From: Chloroflexota bacterium
GTDB lineage: Bacteria > Chloroflexota > Dormibacteria > Dormibacterales > Dormibacteraceae
Direction: 5' to 3'
Assembly (NCBI GenBank): GCA_005880345.1
Contig: VBGE01000016.1
Coordinates: 1-14,875, forward strand
Length of the DNA stretch: 14,875 nucleotides
This document shows positions 7,370 through 13,990 of this stretch, in pieces (within the stretch, counting starts at the first letter, position 1; each line of letters starts with the position of its first letter). Position numbers and translations under genes: made by a program. Under the pieces are notes generated by a model. That model worked only from the letters and a program-made list of their open reading frames with translations, had not been told where the DNA came from and did no database searches.

Positions 7370-8316
7370 GCGATCTCGGCCACCTTGACCGTTTCGCGCA
7401 CGTAAAAAAGAGTGACGACGACCAGGATCAAGACCATCACCACCGCGATCGCCGCGCCGAGCCCGTACTGGGTGACGCCGAACGACTCGCGATATGAGTA
7501 GATCGCGATCGTGAAGTAGTCGGAGCTGGGCCGCTGGTTCAGCAGCACGTAGATCTGGTTGAAGACTCCGAAGTCCCAGATGGTGGAAAGGCAGGTCACG
7601 ATCAGGAAGATCGGCTTGAGCGTCGGCGCGGTCACATACCAGAACCGCTGCCATGCGCCGGCGCCGTCCACATGCGCCGCGTCGACTACGTCGCTCGGCA
7701 CCTGGAGAAGCCCGGCGAAGATCGTGATGGTGACGAACGGGATGGCCCCCCAGACCACAACCAGGACGATCACCCCGAGGCCCTGGACCGGATTGTCGAA
7801 CCAGTTGTGGTGGATGAAGTTGCCGAGATGCAGCTGCGTGAGGAGGTAATTGATGACGCCGAACTCGTAGTCGAACATCCACTGCCAGATGTCGACGGTG
7901 ACGATCACGGGAGTGGCCCATACGAACACGAGCGCGCTCATCACCACCCCTCGCACCACCGGGCTCACCCGCAGGAGAAGCAGAGCGATCAAGGTGCTCA
8001 GCACGATGGTCAGCGACACGCAGGCCGACGTGAAGAGCAGCGAGCGGACGACGACCTCGTGGAACAGCGGGTCGGCGAGTATCGCCTGGAAGTTCTGCAG
8101 GCCGACCCATTCGCCCGTGTGCGCGATGAGCTCGCGCAGCCCGTAATGCTGAAGCGAAAGCCACACGAGCATCGCGAGCGGAAACCCCAGGATGCCGCCG
8201 ATCACGACCACGCTCGGTCCGATCAGCGCGTATGGCAGGAGGCGCATGCTCAGGCGCCGCGAGCCGGAGAACGAGCCGGAGGCTGATTCGATGTCAGCAG
8301 CAATCGCCGTCGCCAT
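7366..8316 (-). CDS. Carbohydrate ABC transporter permease (MalF/DasB type)
   Basis: 316 residues with about six membrane segments; the first (about 28-53) includes LLPYALIGPSVVVIGGILGF. The EAA loop lies at about 211-234 (VDAAHVDGAGAWQRFWYVTAP), with the conserved D-G and the hydrophobic tail. It starts 30 bases after the lipoprotein gene. The run AAGGGGG eight bases before ATG 8316 is a good ribosome site. It is the heterodimer partner of the next gene, with a four-base overlap (ATGA). The sequence is intact, unlike the enzyme genes downstream. Confidence 0.93.
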   Translation of the reverse strand: MATAIAADIESASGSFSGSRRLSMRLLPYALIGPSVVVIGGILGFPLAMLVWLSLQHYGLRELIAHTGEWVGLQNFQAILADPLFHEVVVRSLLFTSACVSLTIVLSTLIALLLLRVSPVVRGVVMSALVFVWATPVIVTVDIWQWMFDYEFGVINYLLTQLHLGNFIHHNWFDNPVQGLGVIVLVVVWGAIPFVTITIFAGLLQVPSDVVDAAHVDGAGAWQRFWYVTAPTLKPIFLIVTCLSTIWDFGVFNQIYVLLNQRPSSDYFTIAIYSYRESFGVTQYGLGAAIAVVMVLILVVVTLFYVRETVKVAEIA

Positions 8317-8346
8317 CGAACCAGCCCCCTTTGCCGTTTTTGTCAG

Positions 8347-9630
8347 CTAGCCGCCGTTGAGGATCGTTGCGATCTTGGTGCTGGCCGCGTTCGAAGCGTC
8401 AGCGACCGTTTGCTGCTTGGTGAAGATCTTGACCAGCATGTCGGGAATCACGTTGGCATTCTCGACGTTCGCCCAGTTCTGCGAGTTGGGCACGAACTTG
8501 CTGTTCTTGGCCGCGTTGTAGAAGGTCGAGTTGATGCCGGTGCCCAGGTTGAGCATCGACGTGGTGTTCGGGATGACGCCGCCCACGGTGGCCATCTCGG
8601 CCATGTGCTTGCTGTCGGTGAACATCTGAACCCACGCGTTGGCGAGCGACGCGTGCGGGCTCTTCGCCGCCACGCCGAAATCCGAACCGCCGAGGAAGAC
8701 CGGCGCGGTCTGACCTGAGTTGTGGCTGGGGATCGGGAATGCTCCGAGCTTGTCCGCCAGGCTCGGGTTGCCATTCGTCTTGTCGGTGATGACGCCGACC
8801 TCCCACCCGTTGGCGATGATCATGGCGACGTGGCCCTGCGCAAAGGCCTGGTCCTGCTTGGCCTCATCGCCCGTCTTGTCAGCGCGCGAGAGGCTGCCGA
8901 CCAGGTTGGTGAGCGTGTTCAGGCCTTGCTGGGAGCTCGCTGAGTTGAGCGAGCCCTGCCACTTGCCCCCGGACTGGGTGGCGATGTCGCCGCCGAAGTC
9001 CCAGACGAACGGCAGCGCGGCATACCAGTACTTGCCGGGGAAGTAGAGCGCGGAGAAGTTCGGGTCTGAGCTGTGGGCCGCCATCAGCTTCTGGCCCACT
9101 GTGAGCAGGCCGTCGATGCTCGTCGGAGCCTGGACGCCTGCCGCGTCGAAGTAGTCCTTGCGGTAGATGATCGCCCGGCTGCCTGCGTAGTACGGGACGC
9201 AGTAGAGCTTGCCGGTCAGGGTGCAGGAGTCCGTCAGGGACTGCAGCCATGTGGACGAGTTGTCGAAGCTTGGCTTCTTGCCGCTGATGTCCTCGAGCGC
9301 CCCGGCCGCGGCGTACTTGGCCACCAACGTGTTGCCCAGCTCGACCACGTCAGGCGGGGTGCTGCCCGCGAACGCGGTGTCGAGCTTGGTGCCGATGTCA
9401 CCCCACTGCTGGATCTCGACGTTGACGGTGACCTTCGGATACTTGGCCTTGAAGTCGGCGTTGACCCCATCCACGACAGCCTGTGGAGCGCTGCCGTTCA
9501 TCAGCCAGATCGTGAGCGTGCCGGTCTCGTTGGCCGGGTTGTTCGACTGCGGGCTGGAGCCGCCACAGGCTGCGACCACGACGGCCGCGACCAGCCCGAT
9601 GACGCTGAACCATGCCTTGCTCTGATTCAT
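8347..9630 (-). CDS. Extracellular sugar-binding lipoprotein of an ABC importer
   Basis: 427 residues. The signal peptide (residues 1-21) ends in a lipobox V-A-A-C with lipidated Cys22, followed by a Ser/Asn-rich tether. The body is a family-1 solute-binding protein: TLTIWLMNG, WGDIGTKLDTAFAGSTPPDVVELGN, VPYYAGSRAIIYRKDYF, and aromatic residues such as FPGKYWYAALPFVWDFGG that would stack on sugar rings. It is the first transport gene after the regulator; its ATG overlaps the gntR stop (ATGA) and GAGGGGG lies about 11 bases upstream. Likely ligands are GlcNAc, chitobiose or muropeptide sugars, judged only from the linked nagZ, murQ and nagA genes. No damage is visible. Confidence 0.93.
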   Translation of the reverse strand: MNQSKAWFSVIGLVAAVVVAACGGSSPQSNNPANETGTLTIWLMNGSAPQAVVDGVNADFKAKYPKVTVNVEIQQWGDIGTKLDTAFAGSTPPDVVELGNTLVAKYAAAGALEDISGKKPSFDNSSTWLQSLTDSCTLTGKLYCVPYYAGSRAIIYRKDYFDAAGVQAPTSIDGLLTVGQKLMAAHSSDPNFSALYFPGKYWYAALPFVWDFGGDIATQSGGKWQGSLNSASSQQGLNTLTNLVGSLSRADKTGDEAKQDQAFAQGHVAMIIANGWEVGVITDKTNGNPSLADKLGAFPIPSHNSGQTAPVFLGGSDFGVAAKSPHASLANAWVQMFTDSKHMAEMATVGGVIPNTTSMLNLGTGINSTFYNAAKNSKFVPNSQNWANVENANVIPDMLVKIFTKQQTVADASNAASTKIATILNGG

Positions 9631-10451
9631 CTAGGCAATTTCCCCCTCTGAGGTGAATGCGGCGCCGCGGCGCCGAGCGGGTGGTCGCCCTCACGTACCC
9701 TCGCCGCAACGAACGAGTCGCGCGTGACGCCGGCCGAGCGTCCGTTGCGGCTTCGTTGTGGCACGAGGTCGGCGACCAGGCGATATCTGTCGCCGCGATA
9801 TATGGAGCGGACGAATTCGACGGTCCGCCCTGACTCGGATACCGTCGTCCGCTCGAAGAGAAATGCAGGCGTGTGCAGAGGAACCCCGAGCACCTCGGAC
9901 TCTTCCTCGTTGGTGACCGTGGGTTCGATGGACTGGGTGCCGGCGACGATCGTGATGCCGTACCTCTCGCGGAGGAGCTCGTAGAAGGAGTGGTCTTCGA
10001 AGTCGGAGCGCGTGAGGCCGGGGACGAGCATCTCGGGCACGTGGAGCACCTCCATCGCCATCGGCTTCGAGTCGGCCAGGCGGAGGCGCTTGACACGCAC
10101 GAGGCGCGCCTCGGGCGAGACATCGAGGCGGTGGGCCAGGCGCGCGCCGGCGGGCGTGGTGGTCAGCTCGAGCGTCCGGCTGCCCGGCGTCATGCCGCGG
10201 CGCCGCATGTCGTCGCTGAAGGAGGTGAGGGTCAGCGGCTGGGCGATCTTGGGCTCGGTGACGTAGGTGCCGCTGCCGTGGCGCCGTTCCAGGTAGCCGT
10301 CACGCACCAGCTCGTCGAGGGCGGCCCGGAGGGTGAGGCGCGAGACGCCGAGCTCGCTGGCCAGCTGGCGCTCGGCGGGAATCGCCTGGCCGACCAGGAC
10401 GGACTCGACCAGGTCGAGCACCCGGTCCCGCGTCTCCTCCTGTTTGCTCAC
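9627..10451 (-). CDS. GntR/HutC-family transcriptional regulator (DasR/NagR-like)
   Basis: 274 residues from GTG 10451. The N-terminal winged helix has IPAERQLASELGVSRLTLR and LERRHGSGTYV; the HutC (UTRA) effector domain runs from about 75 to 235 and ends YRGDRYRLVADLVPQ. The GTG start is chosen because the predicted promoter at 10487-10516 lies just upstream and a GGGGAGGG run precedes it by about 11 bases; the longer TTG start at 10508 would lie upstream of the -10 element. After the HutC domain there is an unusual basic tail of about 40 residues that reaches into the lipoprotein start. Known relatives bind GlcN-6-P or GlcNAc-6-P and are released from DNA. Autoregulation is expected from the operator in its own promoter. 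Confidence 0.9.
   Translation of the reverse strand: MSKQEETRDRVLDLVESVLVGQAIPAERQLASELGVSRLTLRAALDELVRDGYLERRHGSGTYVTEPKIAQPLTLTSFSDDMRRRGMTPGSRTLELTTTPAGARLAHRLDVSPEARLVRVKRLRLADSKPMAMEVLHVPEMLVPGLTRSDFEDHSFYELLRERYGITIVAGTQSIEPTVTNEEESEVLGVPLHTPAFLFERTTVSESGRTVEFVRSIYRGDRYRLVADLVPQRSRNGRSAGVTRDSFVAARVREGDHPLGAAAPHSPQRGKLPR
9660..9675. repeat. 16-bp perfect palindrome ahead of the lipoprotein gene
   Basis: CGGCGCCGCGGCGCCG equals its own reverse complement. It lies inside the region encoding the gntR tail, 30 bases before the lipoprotein ATG. As RNA it could form a six-pair stem with a CGCG loop. It may affect expression at the regulator/transport boundary, or be chance in GC-rich coding DNA. 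Confidence 0.4.
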
Positions 10452-10452
10452 G

Positions 10453-10468
10453 AGTGGTATAGCCCTCC
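10453..10468. promoter_or_regulatory. Second, degenerate dre-like half operator in the gntR leader
   Basis: AGTGGTATAGCCCTCC matches the 16-base DasR-type consensus AGTGGTCTAGACCACT at 12 of 16 positions, with one half (AGTGGT) perfect. It lies between the ribosome site and GTG of gntR, 39 bases from the perfect operator. It is a candidate auxiliary site for cooperative binding. Confidence 0.4.
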
Positions 10469-10486
10469 CCGCCGATCCATGCCGGG

Positions 10487-10516
10487 AATCTAAGCACAGA
10501 TCCGGCAAGTGGTCAA
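10487..10516 (-). promoter_or_regulatory. Sigma-70-type promoter of the amino-sugar operon
   Basis: On the minus strand TTGACC (10516-10511) and TAGATT (10492-10487) are separated by 18 bases. Initiation at about 10480 would give a leader of about 29 bases carrying the GGGGAGGG ribosome site. The -35 element lies inside the operator palindrome, so repressor binding would block polymerase directly. Confidence 0.55.
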
Positions 10517-10524
10517 TACCACTT
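10507..10524. promoter_or_regulatory. DasR/NagR-like operator (dre site)
   Basis: AAGTGGT CAAT ACCACTT is a perfect inverted repeat with 7-bp arms and a 4-base spacer. Its 16-base core differs from the Streptomyces dre consensus AGTGGTCTAGACCACT only in the central bases. It sits over the -35 of the operon promoter, directly upstream of a HutC-family regulator gene, the classic autorepression arrangement. Confidence 0.75.
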
Positions 10525-10622
10525 CTCGGTCAGGTAGTCCCGAGCGGGTAGTCGAAGTCCCAGTCGGGTTCCCTGAATTGGGCCCGCGGTTGGCGAGTCA
10601 CTCGAACCTGGAGGTTTTCGCC

Positions 10623-10892
10623 ATGTATCTCATCGGGTTCCTGATCGCCGGCCTGGCGGTCGGCTACCTGGCCGGCAGGGTCACGATTGGCGACGGTTAC
10701 GGCATTTTCTGGGACATGGTGGTGGGGGCGGTCGGCGCGCTGGTCGGCGGGCTGGCGTTGACGCTCTTCTACGGCACGGATTCCACCGGGTTTTTCATCG
10801 CTTTTCTCGTCGCGGTGATCGCGGCCGGAGTCCTGGTCGCGGTCCTGCACGTGGTCGCCAATCGAGAGAACCTGCGGATCGCCCGGCCATGA
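10623..10892 (+). CDS. GlsB/YeaQ/YmgE-family small membrane protein
   Basis: 89 residues from ATG 10623 with GGAGG eight bases upstream. Three Gly-rich membrane segments are visible: YLIGFLIAGLAVGYLAGRV, DMVVGAVGALVGGLALTLFYG, and FFIAFLVAVIAAGVLVAVLHVV. The VGAVGALVGG pattern is that of the transglycosylase-associated / GlsB stress protein family, whose biochemical role is poorly known. It is transcribed divergently from the amino-sugar operon; about 100 bases separate it from the operator, so the operator could in principle affect it too. It ends with a short basic tail, which is predicted to be cytoplasmic. Confidence 0.8.
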   Translation: MYLIGFLIAGLAVGYLAGRVTIGDGYGIFWDMVVGAVGALVGGLALTLFYGTDSTGFFIAFLVAVIAAGVLVAVLHVVANRENLRIARP

Positions 10893-10910
10893 TCGGCTGA
10901 TCCGTACCGC

Positions 10911-10931
10911 CGGGCTACAGGTTCAAGCCCG
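10911..10931. terminator. Small hairpin between convergent genes
   Basis: CGGGCT and AGCCCG form a six-pair stem around a nine-base loop, in the 54 bases between the convergent membrane-protein and lipoprotein genes. There is no T-run on either side, so it is a weak terminator candidate only. Confidence 0.3.
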
Positions 10932-10946
10932 AATCGTGAGCCAAAC

Positions 10947-12050
10947 CTAGCTGACCTTCGCCACGAAATCGGCCTGCAGCCCCAGGTCATGCACGGTGCT
11001 CGGGTGAGCAAGGTCGATCCACAGGAGGTTGCCCTCGTCGCCGTTTTCGTTCTGCACCCGGCCGACGACCGTGCTGGCGTTGAGCCAGCCCTGGAGCCGA
11101 AAACCGCTCGGCATCGCGACGAGGCCGCCGGCGTGGGTCTCTACCTGCCCGTCGTTCAAGACTGCCTGCCCGTCCGGGGAGACGAGCACGCGCCATGCGC
11201 CAAAGGCATCGAGTCGCGAAGTCCAGACCAGCTCTCCGGACTGAGTCCGGACCGACACGCCCGTTCCACCGGCGGTCGTGCACGGGATGTACCCGTTGGC
11301 CGTGATCGACGCTGCCGTGCAGTCCGATCCGCCGAGCCGCTGCGTCTGCTTGCCCTGGGCGTCGATCACGTAGAGGGGACCGCCCGGCCAAGTGTTCTGC
11401 GAGGTCAGGTACTGAGGGACCATCACGACCGAGCCGGCCGACGTCCAGCCGACAGGAAACAGGGGGGTCGGCTCGGATCCTGCGGGGGCTTCCAGGTGGA
11501 CAAGCGTCTTCGTCTGCCCGCCGGCCTGAGCCGCCTCGAGGTCGAATCTCGTCGGACCCACGAGCGAGTTCCAGCCGGTGCCGGGGATGATCGGTCCCAG
11601 GGCCGGGAAGGTGACGATCCCGGCCACGATGTTGGAGCCGTCGGGACTCACCGCAAACCAGGTGTCTTCCTGCGCAGGCTGCAGTGGGAAGGTGGCCACC
11701 ACGCGAGGACCGCCCGCTGCGGTCAACAAGCGCACCACGCCAGCGCCATCGATGTAGTAGACGCCCGACCCGACCACCTGAGCCACACCCTGCAGCGGCG
11801 TGTATGCATCCGGGATCACCGGACCGACGCGTGGCTGAAAGGTTGCCGTGGCTCGAGCCTTGCCGTCGAGGCCGAGGATCGCCACAGTTCCGGGCTGCGC
11901 GGCTCCCGACCGCCCTTCGACGACCGCGAACAAGGCCTCGGACGGGGTCGCGCCGGGGCTCTGGGTGCTCCCGTGAGAGCTGGGGGTCGAGCCGCAGGCG
12001 CTCGCTACGACAAGAAGAACAATGGCGGTCACCAGGCGAAACCCGAGCAT
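10947..12050 (-). CDS. Putative lipoprotein with beta-propeller-like repeats, unknown function
   Basis: 367 residues. The signal peptide MLGFRLVTAIVLLVVASA is followed by Cys19 and a Ser/Thr/Pro-rich tether (about 20-38), so it is probably a surface lipoprotein. The mature part has repeated strand-turn units such as TVAILGLDGKAR, GVYYIDGAGVVRLL, TWFAVSPDGSNIV, LYVIDAQGKQTQRLG, WRVLVSPDGQAVL and LLWIDLAHPSTV. The S-P-D-G pattern is common in TolB/WD40-like propellers. No catalytic motif is recognised. GGAG lies about eight bases before ATG 12050. It is transcribed divergently from the ParA-like gene and is not in an operon. It could act as a sensor or binding protein, but that is not shown. 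Confidence 0.8.
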   Translation of the reverse strand: MLGFRLVTAIVLLVVASACGSTPSSHGSTQSPGATPSEALFAVVEGRSGAAQPGTVAILGLDGKARATATFQPRVGPVIPDAYTPLQGVAQVVGSGVYYIDGAGVVRLLTAAGGPRVVATFPLQPAQEDTWFAVSPDGSNIVAGIVTFPALGPIIPGTGWNSLVGPTRFDLEAAQAGGQTKTLVHLEAPAGSEPTPLFPVGWTSAGSVVMVPQYLTSQNTWPGGPLYVIDAQGKQTQRLGGSDCTAASITANGYIPCTTAGGTGVSVRTQSGELVWTSRLDAFGAWRVLVSPDGQAVLNDGQVETHAGGLVAMPSGFRLQGWLNASTVVGRVQNENGDEGNLLWIDLAHPSTVHDLGLQADFVAKVS

Positions 12051-12172
12051 GGCCGAATCTCCGGGAGAGCTCTGCCGCTCCTCGCGATCTTTCGAGCTCT
12101 CGATTGCCAGTTCAACGGCTTCGTTGGGAGATTGTTACGTCCCGCTTTACGAGTCGCCCCGGCGAGGCGCTT

Positions 12173-12219
12173 TGGTGCCAATAGGCCGGCCGCGGCATGC
12201 CGGAGGCCAGTGGGCACCA
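12173..12219. repeat. Nested inverted repeat in the divergent intergenic region
   Basis: The outer arms TGGTGCC (12173-12179) and GGCACCA (12213-12219) are perfect, and an inner pair CCGGC (12186-12190) and GCCGG (12199-12203) lies within. The 246 bases between the lipoprotein and ParA-like genes hold this, candidate promoter elements near 12087-12115 (minus strand, TTGAAC and AAAGAT, weak) and the promoter at 12283. It is a possible operator or structured leader. Confidence 0.35.
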
Positions 12220-12282
12220 TTGAATTCGATCTCGGCCTGTTAACTCCTGCACCATCCCAGGGTTGAGGCCCGGTACCTCCGC

Positions 12283-12288
12283 TATAAG
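12283..12288 (+). promoter_or_regulatory. -10 element of a probable leaderless promoter
   Basis: TATAAG ends eight bases before the GTG start at 12297, so transcription would begin at or within a base or two of the start codon. No ribosome site precedes the GTG, which fits a leaderless mRNA. The -35 is poor: TTGAGG at 12263 is only 14 bases away. Confidence 0.5.
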
Positions 12289-12296
12289 CTGGCGCC

Positions 12297-13418
12297 GTGC
12301 GACTGATCAGCGCGGACCGCAAATGGTGGTGGAACGGGCAGTCCTGGCAGCCCCTCGAGGACGATGTGAGCGAGGCGAGCGCAGGGGCCGGCACAGCGAC
12401 ATCGGAGGCGTTGCCTCCTGTCCCCGTCCCGCCTTCGCCGAGCGCCGCGGCCCCGACCTTCGTTCCGCGCCGCTATGACAAGTCCGCAGTGCCCACGCCG
12501 GCGCGTGGCGTTTCTGGGCGGCTCTACCGCCTCAGCGGAGGTCGGGTCAACCTTGGACTCAGCGCTGCCGAGCAGCGGCACCTCGACCATCTCGACGCAG
12601 CACGCACACCGGCCGTCAATCCGCCCCTGCACGTCGCAGTCGCGTCGGCGAAGGGTGGAGTCGGCAAGTCGACCATGGCTCTGCTGCTCGCGAGCCGCAT
12701 CGGCCTGCTGCGCACCGACCGGATCATCGCCGTCGAATGCAACCCGCACCATGGCACGTTCCGCAGCCGGATTCCGATGCGCCATGACCGCTCGATCAAA
12801 GACCTGATCGACTTCCTGGACGGGCCGGAGGTGGAGCGCGACACCGACCTGACCTTGCCGATGCTGCACCGCTTCACGACCAACGTGCCCGAGAGCCGTC
12901 TCGAGGTCATCACCGCGCCCACCGATCCCAAGATCCGCCAGGCGCTCGGCATCGACGACTACCGGCGCGTCTTTCGCGTCCTGGAGCGTTACTTCGACAT
13001 CGTCGTGCTCGACCTCGGCACCGGCCTGCTGGATGAGACGACGAAGTACATCCTCGAAAAGGTGTGCGACCAGCTGGTGGTCGTCGCGCCGGCCGAGCTC
13101 GACGGCGCCGAGCTGGGCGCGTTCACGCTCGAATTCGTGGCCGACACACGGGGCGTCGATTGGCTGCGCGAGCGCGCGGTGGTGGTCATAAACCGGGTTG
13201 TCAAGGACACGCAGGTCGACGTGCCCGGCATGGAGACGTACTTTCGTGCCTGGGCGCGTGTGTGCCTGCGGATCAGCCAGGACGCGCATCTCAAAACGGG
13301 TGGGATCTTCGACTGGAACCGGATCAGCCGCGAAGCGAACGAGGAGATCGTCATCATTGATCACGCATGCCGGGTACGACAACGCTTCTGTTCTTCGCGC
13401 TCGCAACGCTGCTGTTGA
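12297..13418 (+). CDS. ParA/MinD-like P-loop ATPase with Trp-rich N-terminus
   Basis: 373 residues from GTG 12297. The N-terminus has DRKWWWNGQSWQPL, a short W-x-G-x-x-W motif like those of DUF2510-type proteins, then a Pro/Ala-rich linker (about 25-105). The ATPase domain has a deviant Walker A, SAKGGVGKST (117-126), with the signature Lys119. The switch region is VECNPHHGTF, where ParA usually has D-x-D/N-P, and Walker B is FDIVVLDLGTG. Relatives in high-GC bacteria include MinD-like ATPases linked to secretion, polarity or surface machinery; the role here is not known. The C-terminal 16 residues, rich in Cys and Arg, are encoded where the next gene has already begun (52-base overlap) and look unconserved. 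No ParB is nearby. Confidence 0.85.
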   Translation: MRLISADRKWWWNGQSWQPLEDDVSEASAGAGTATSEALPPVPVPPSPSAAAPTFVPRRYDKSAVPTPARGVSGRLYRLSGGRVNLGLSAAEQRHLDHLDAARTPAVNPPLHVAVASAKGGVGKSTMALLLASRIGLLRTDRIIAVECNPHHGTFRSRIPMRHDRSIKDLIDFLDGPEVERDTDLTLPMLHRFTTNVPESRLEVITAPTDPKIRQALGIDDYRRVFRVLERYFDIVVLDLGTGLLDETTKYILEKVCDQLVVVAPAELDGAELGAFTLEFVADTRGVDWLRERAVVVINRVVKDTQVDVPGMETYFRAWARVCLRISQDAHLKTGGIFDWNRISREANEEIVIIDHACRVRQRFCSSRSQRCC

Positions 13419-13990
13419 CCGCTTCGCCAGGTCCTGGAGTGCTGTATGTCACGAGCCGCAGCCTGGCCCAGGGCCGGCGCGTCGGGTTCGTGTCCATGGT
13501 CGCCATCGAGTCCGGCGAGCTGGTGTGGCTCGTCGCCGCTGCGACCGGGGTCGCGGCCTTGCTCTCGGCTTCGGTCTCGGCGCTGACTTTCCTGCGTTTC
13601 GCCGGCGCCGTGTACCTGGTCTACCTCGGCGTGCAGCGGTGGCGTCACGCCGCAGACGCCGCTGCGCCGCAGCGCGCCGAGCTGCGCAGAATCTTCGCGC
13701 AGGGCTTCGTCACGCAGATCTTCAATCCAAAGGTGGCGGTGTTCTTCGTCGCCTTCTTGCCCCAGTTCCTCGACGTCTCGAGGCCGATCGCGCCGCAGGT
13801 GGCGGTTCTGGGTGCCGTCTATGTGGCGGTCGCGATCCTCGTCGACACGTCGTACGTCATGGCCGCGTCGGCGCTGTCACGTAGGTTCATGCGCAGCCGA
13901 GCCGCGCAGCGGCGCACCTCTCGCGTCGCGGCCGCAACGTATGTCGGGCTCGGAGTCGCGGCGGCAGCGACCGGGATCAAAAGACCTTGA
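13367..13990 (+). CDS. LysE/RhtB-family amino-acid exporter
   Basis: 207 residues from ATG 13367. The N-terminus LLTASPGPGVLYVTSRSLAQGRR carries the family's P-G-P signature, followed by five or six membrane segments (for example LVWLVAAATGVAALLSASVSAL and FAGAVYLVYLGVQRWR). The conserved cytoplasmic segment FAQGFVTQIFNPKVAVFF includes the family N-P-K motif. Such proteins export amino acids such as lysine, threonine or homoserine lactones; the substrate cannot be set from sequence. It overlaps the ParA-like gene by 52 bases and has no strong ribosome site, so translation may be coupled. The length is normal and the sequence intact. Confidence 0.9.
   Translation: MPGTTTLLFFALATLLLTASPGPGVLYVTSRSLAQGRRVGFVSMVAIESGELVWLVAAATGVAALLSASVSALTFLRFAGAVYLVYLGVQRWRHAADAAAPQRAELRRIFAQGFVTQIFNPKVAVFFVAFLPQFLDVSRPIAPQVAVLGAVYVAVAILVDTSYVMAASALSRRFMRSRAAQRRTSRVAAATYVGLGVAAAATGIKRP

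Noticed and set aside
10453-10508. TTG 10508 as the start of the GntR regulator
   Set aside because: It lies upstream of the predicted -10 element and within the operator, and the added residues do not resemble the family. GTG 10451 has a ribosome run and fits the family start.
10911-10935. tRNA T-arm-like string GGTTCAAGCCC
   Set aside because: The expected 5-base stem around TTCAA does not pair, and no acceptor or anticodon arm is present nearby.
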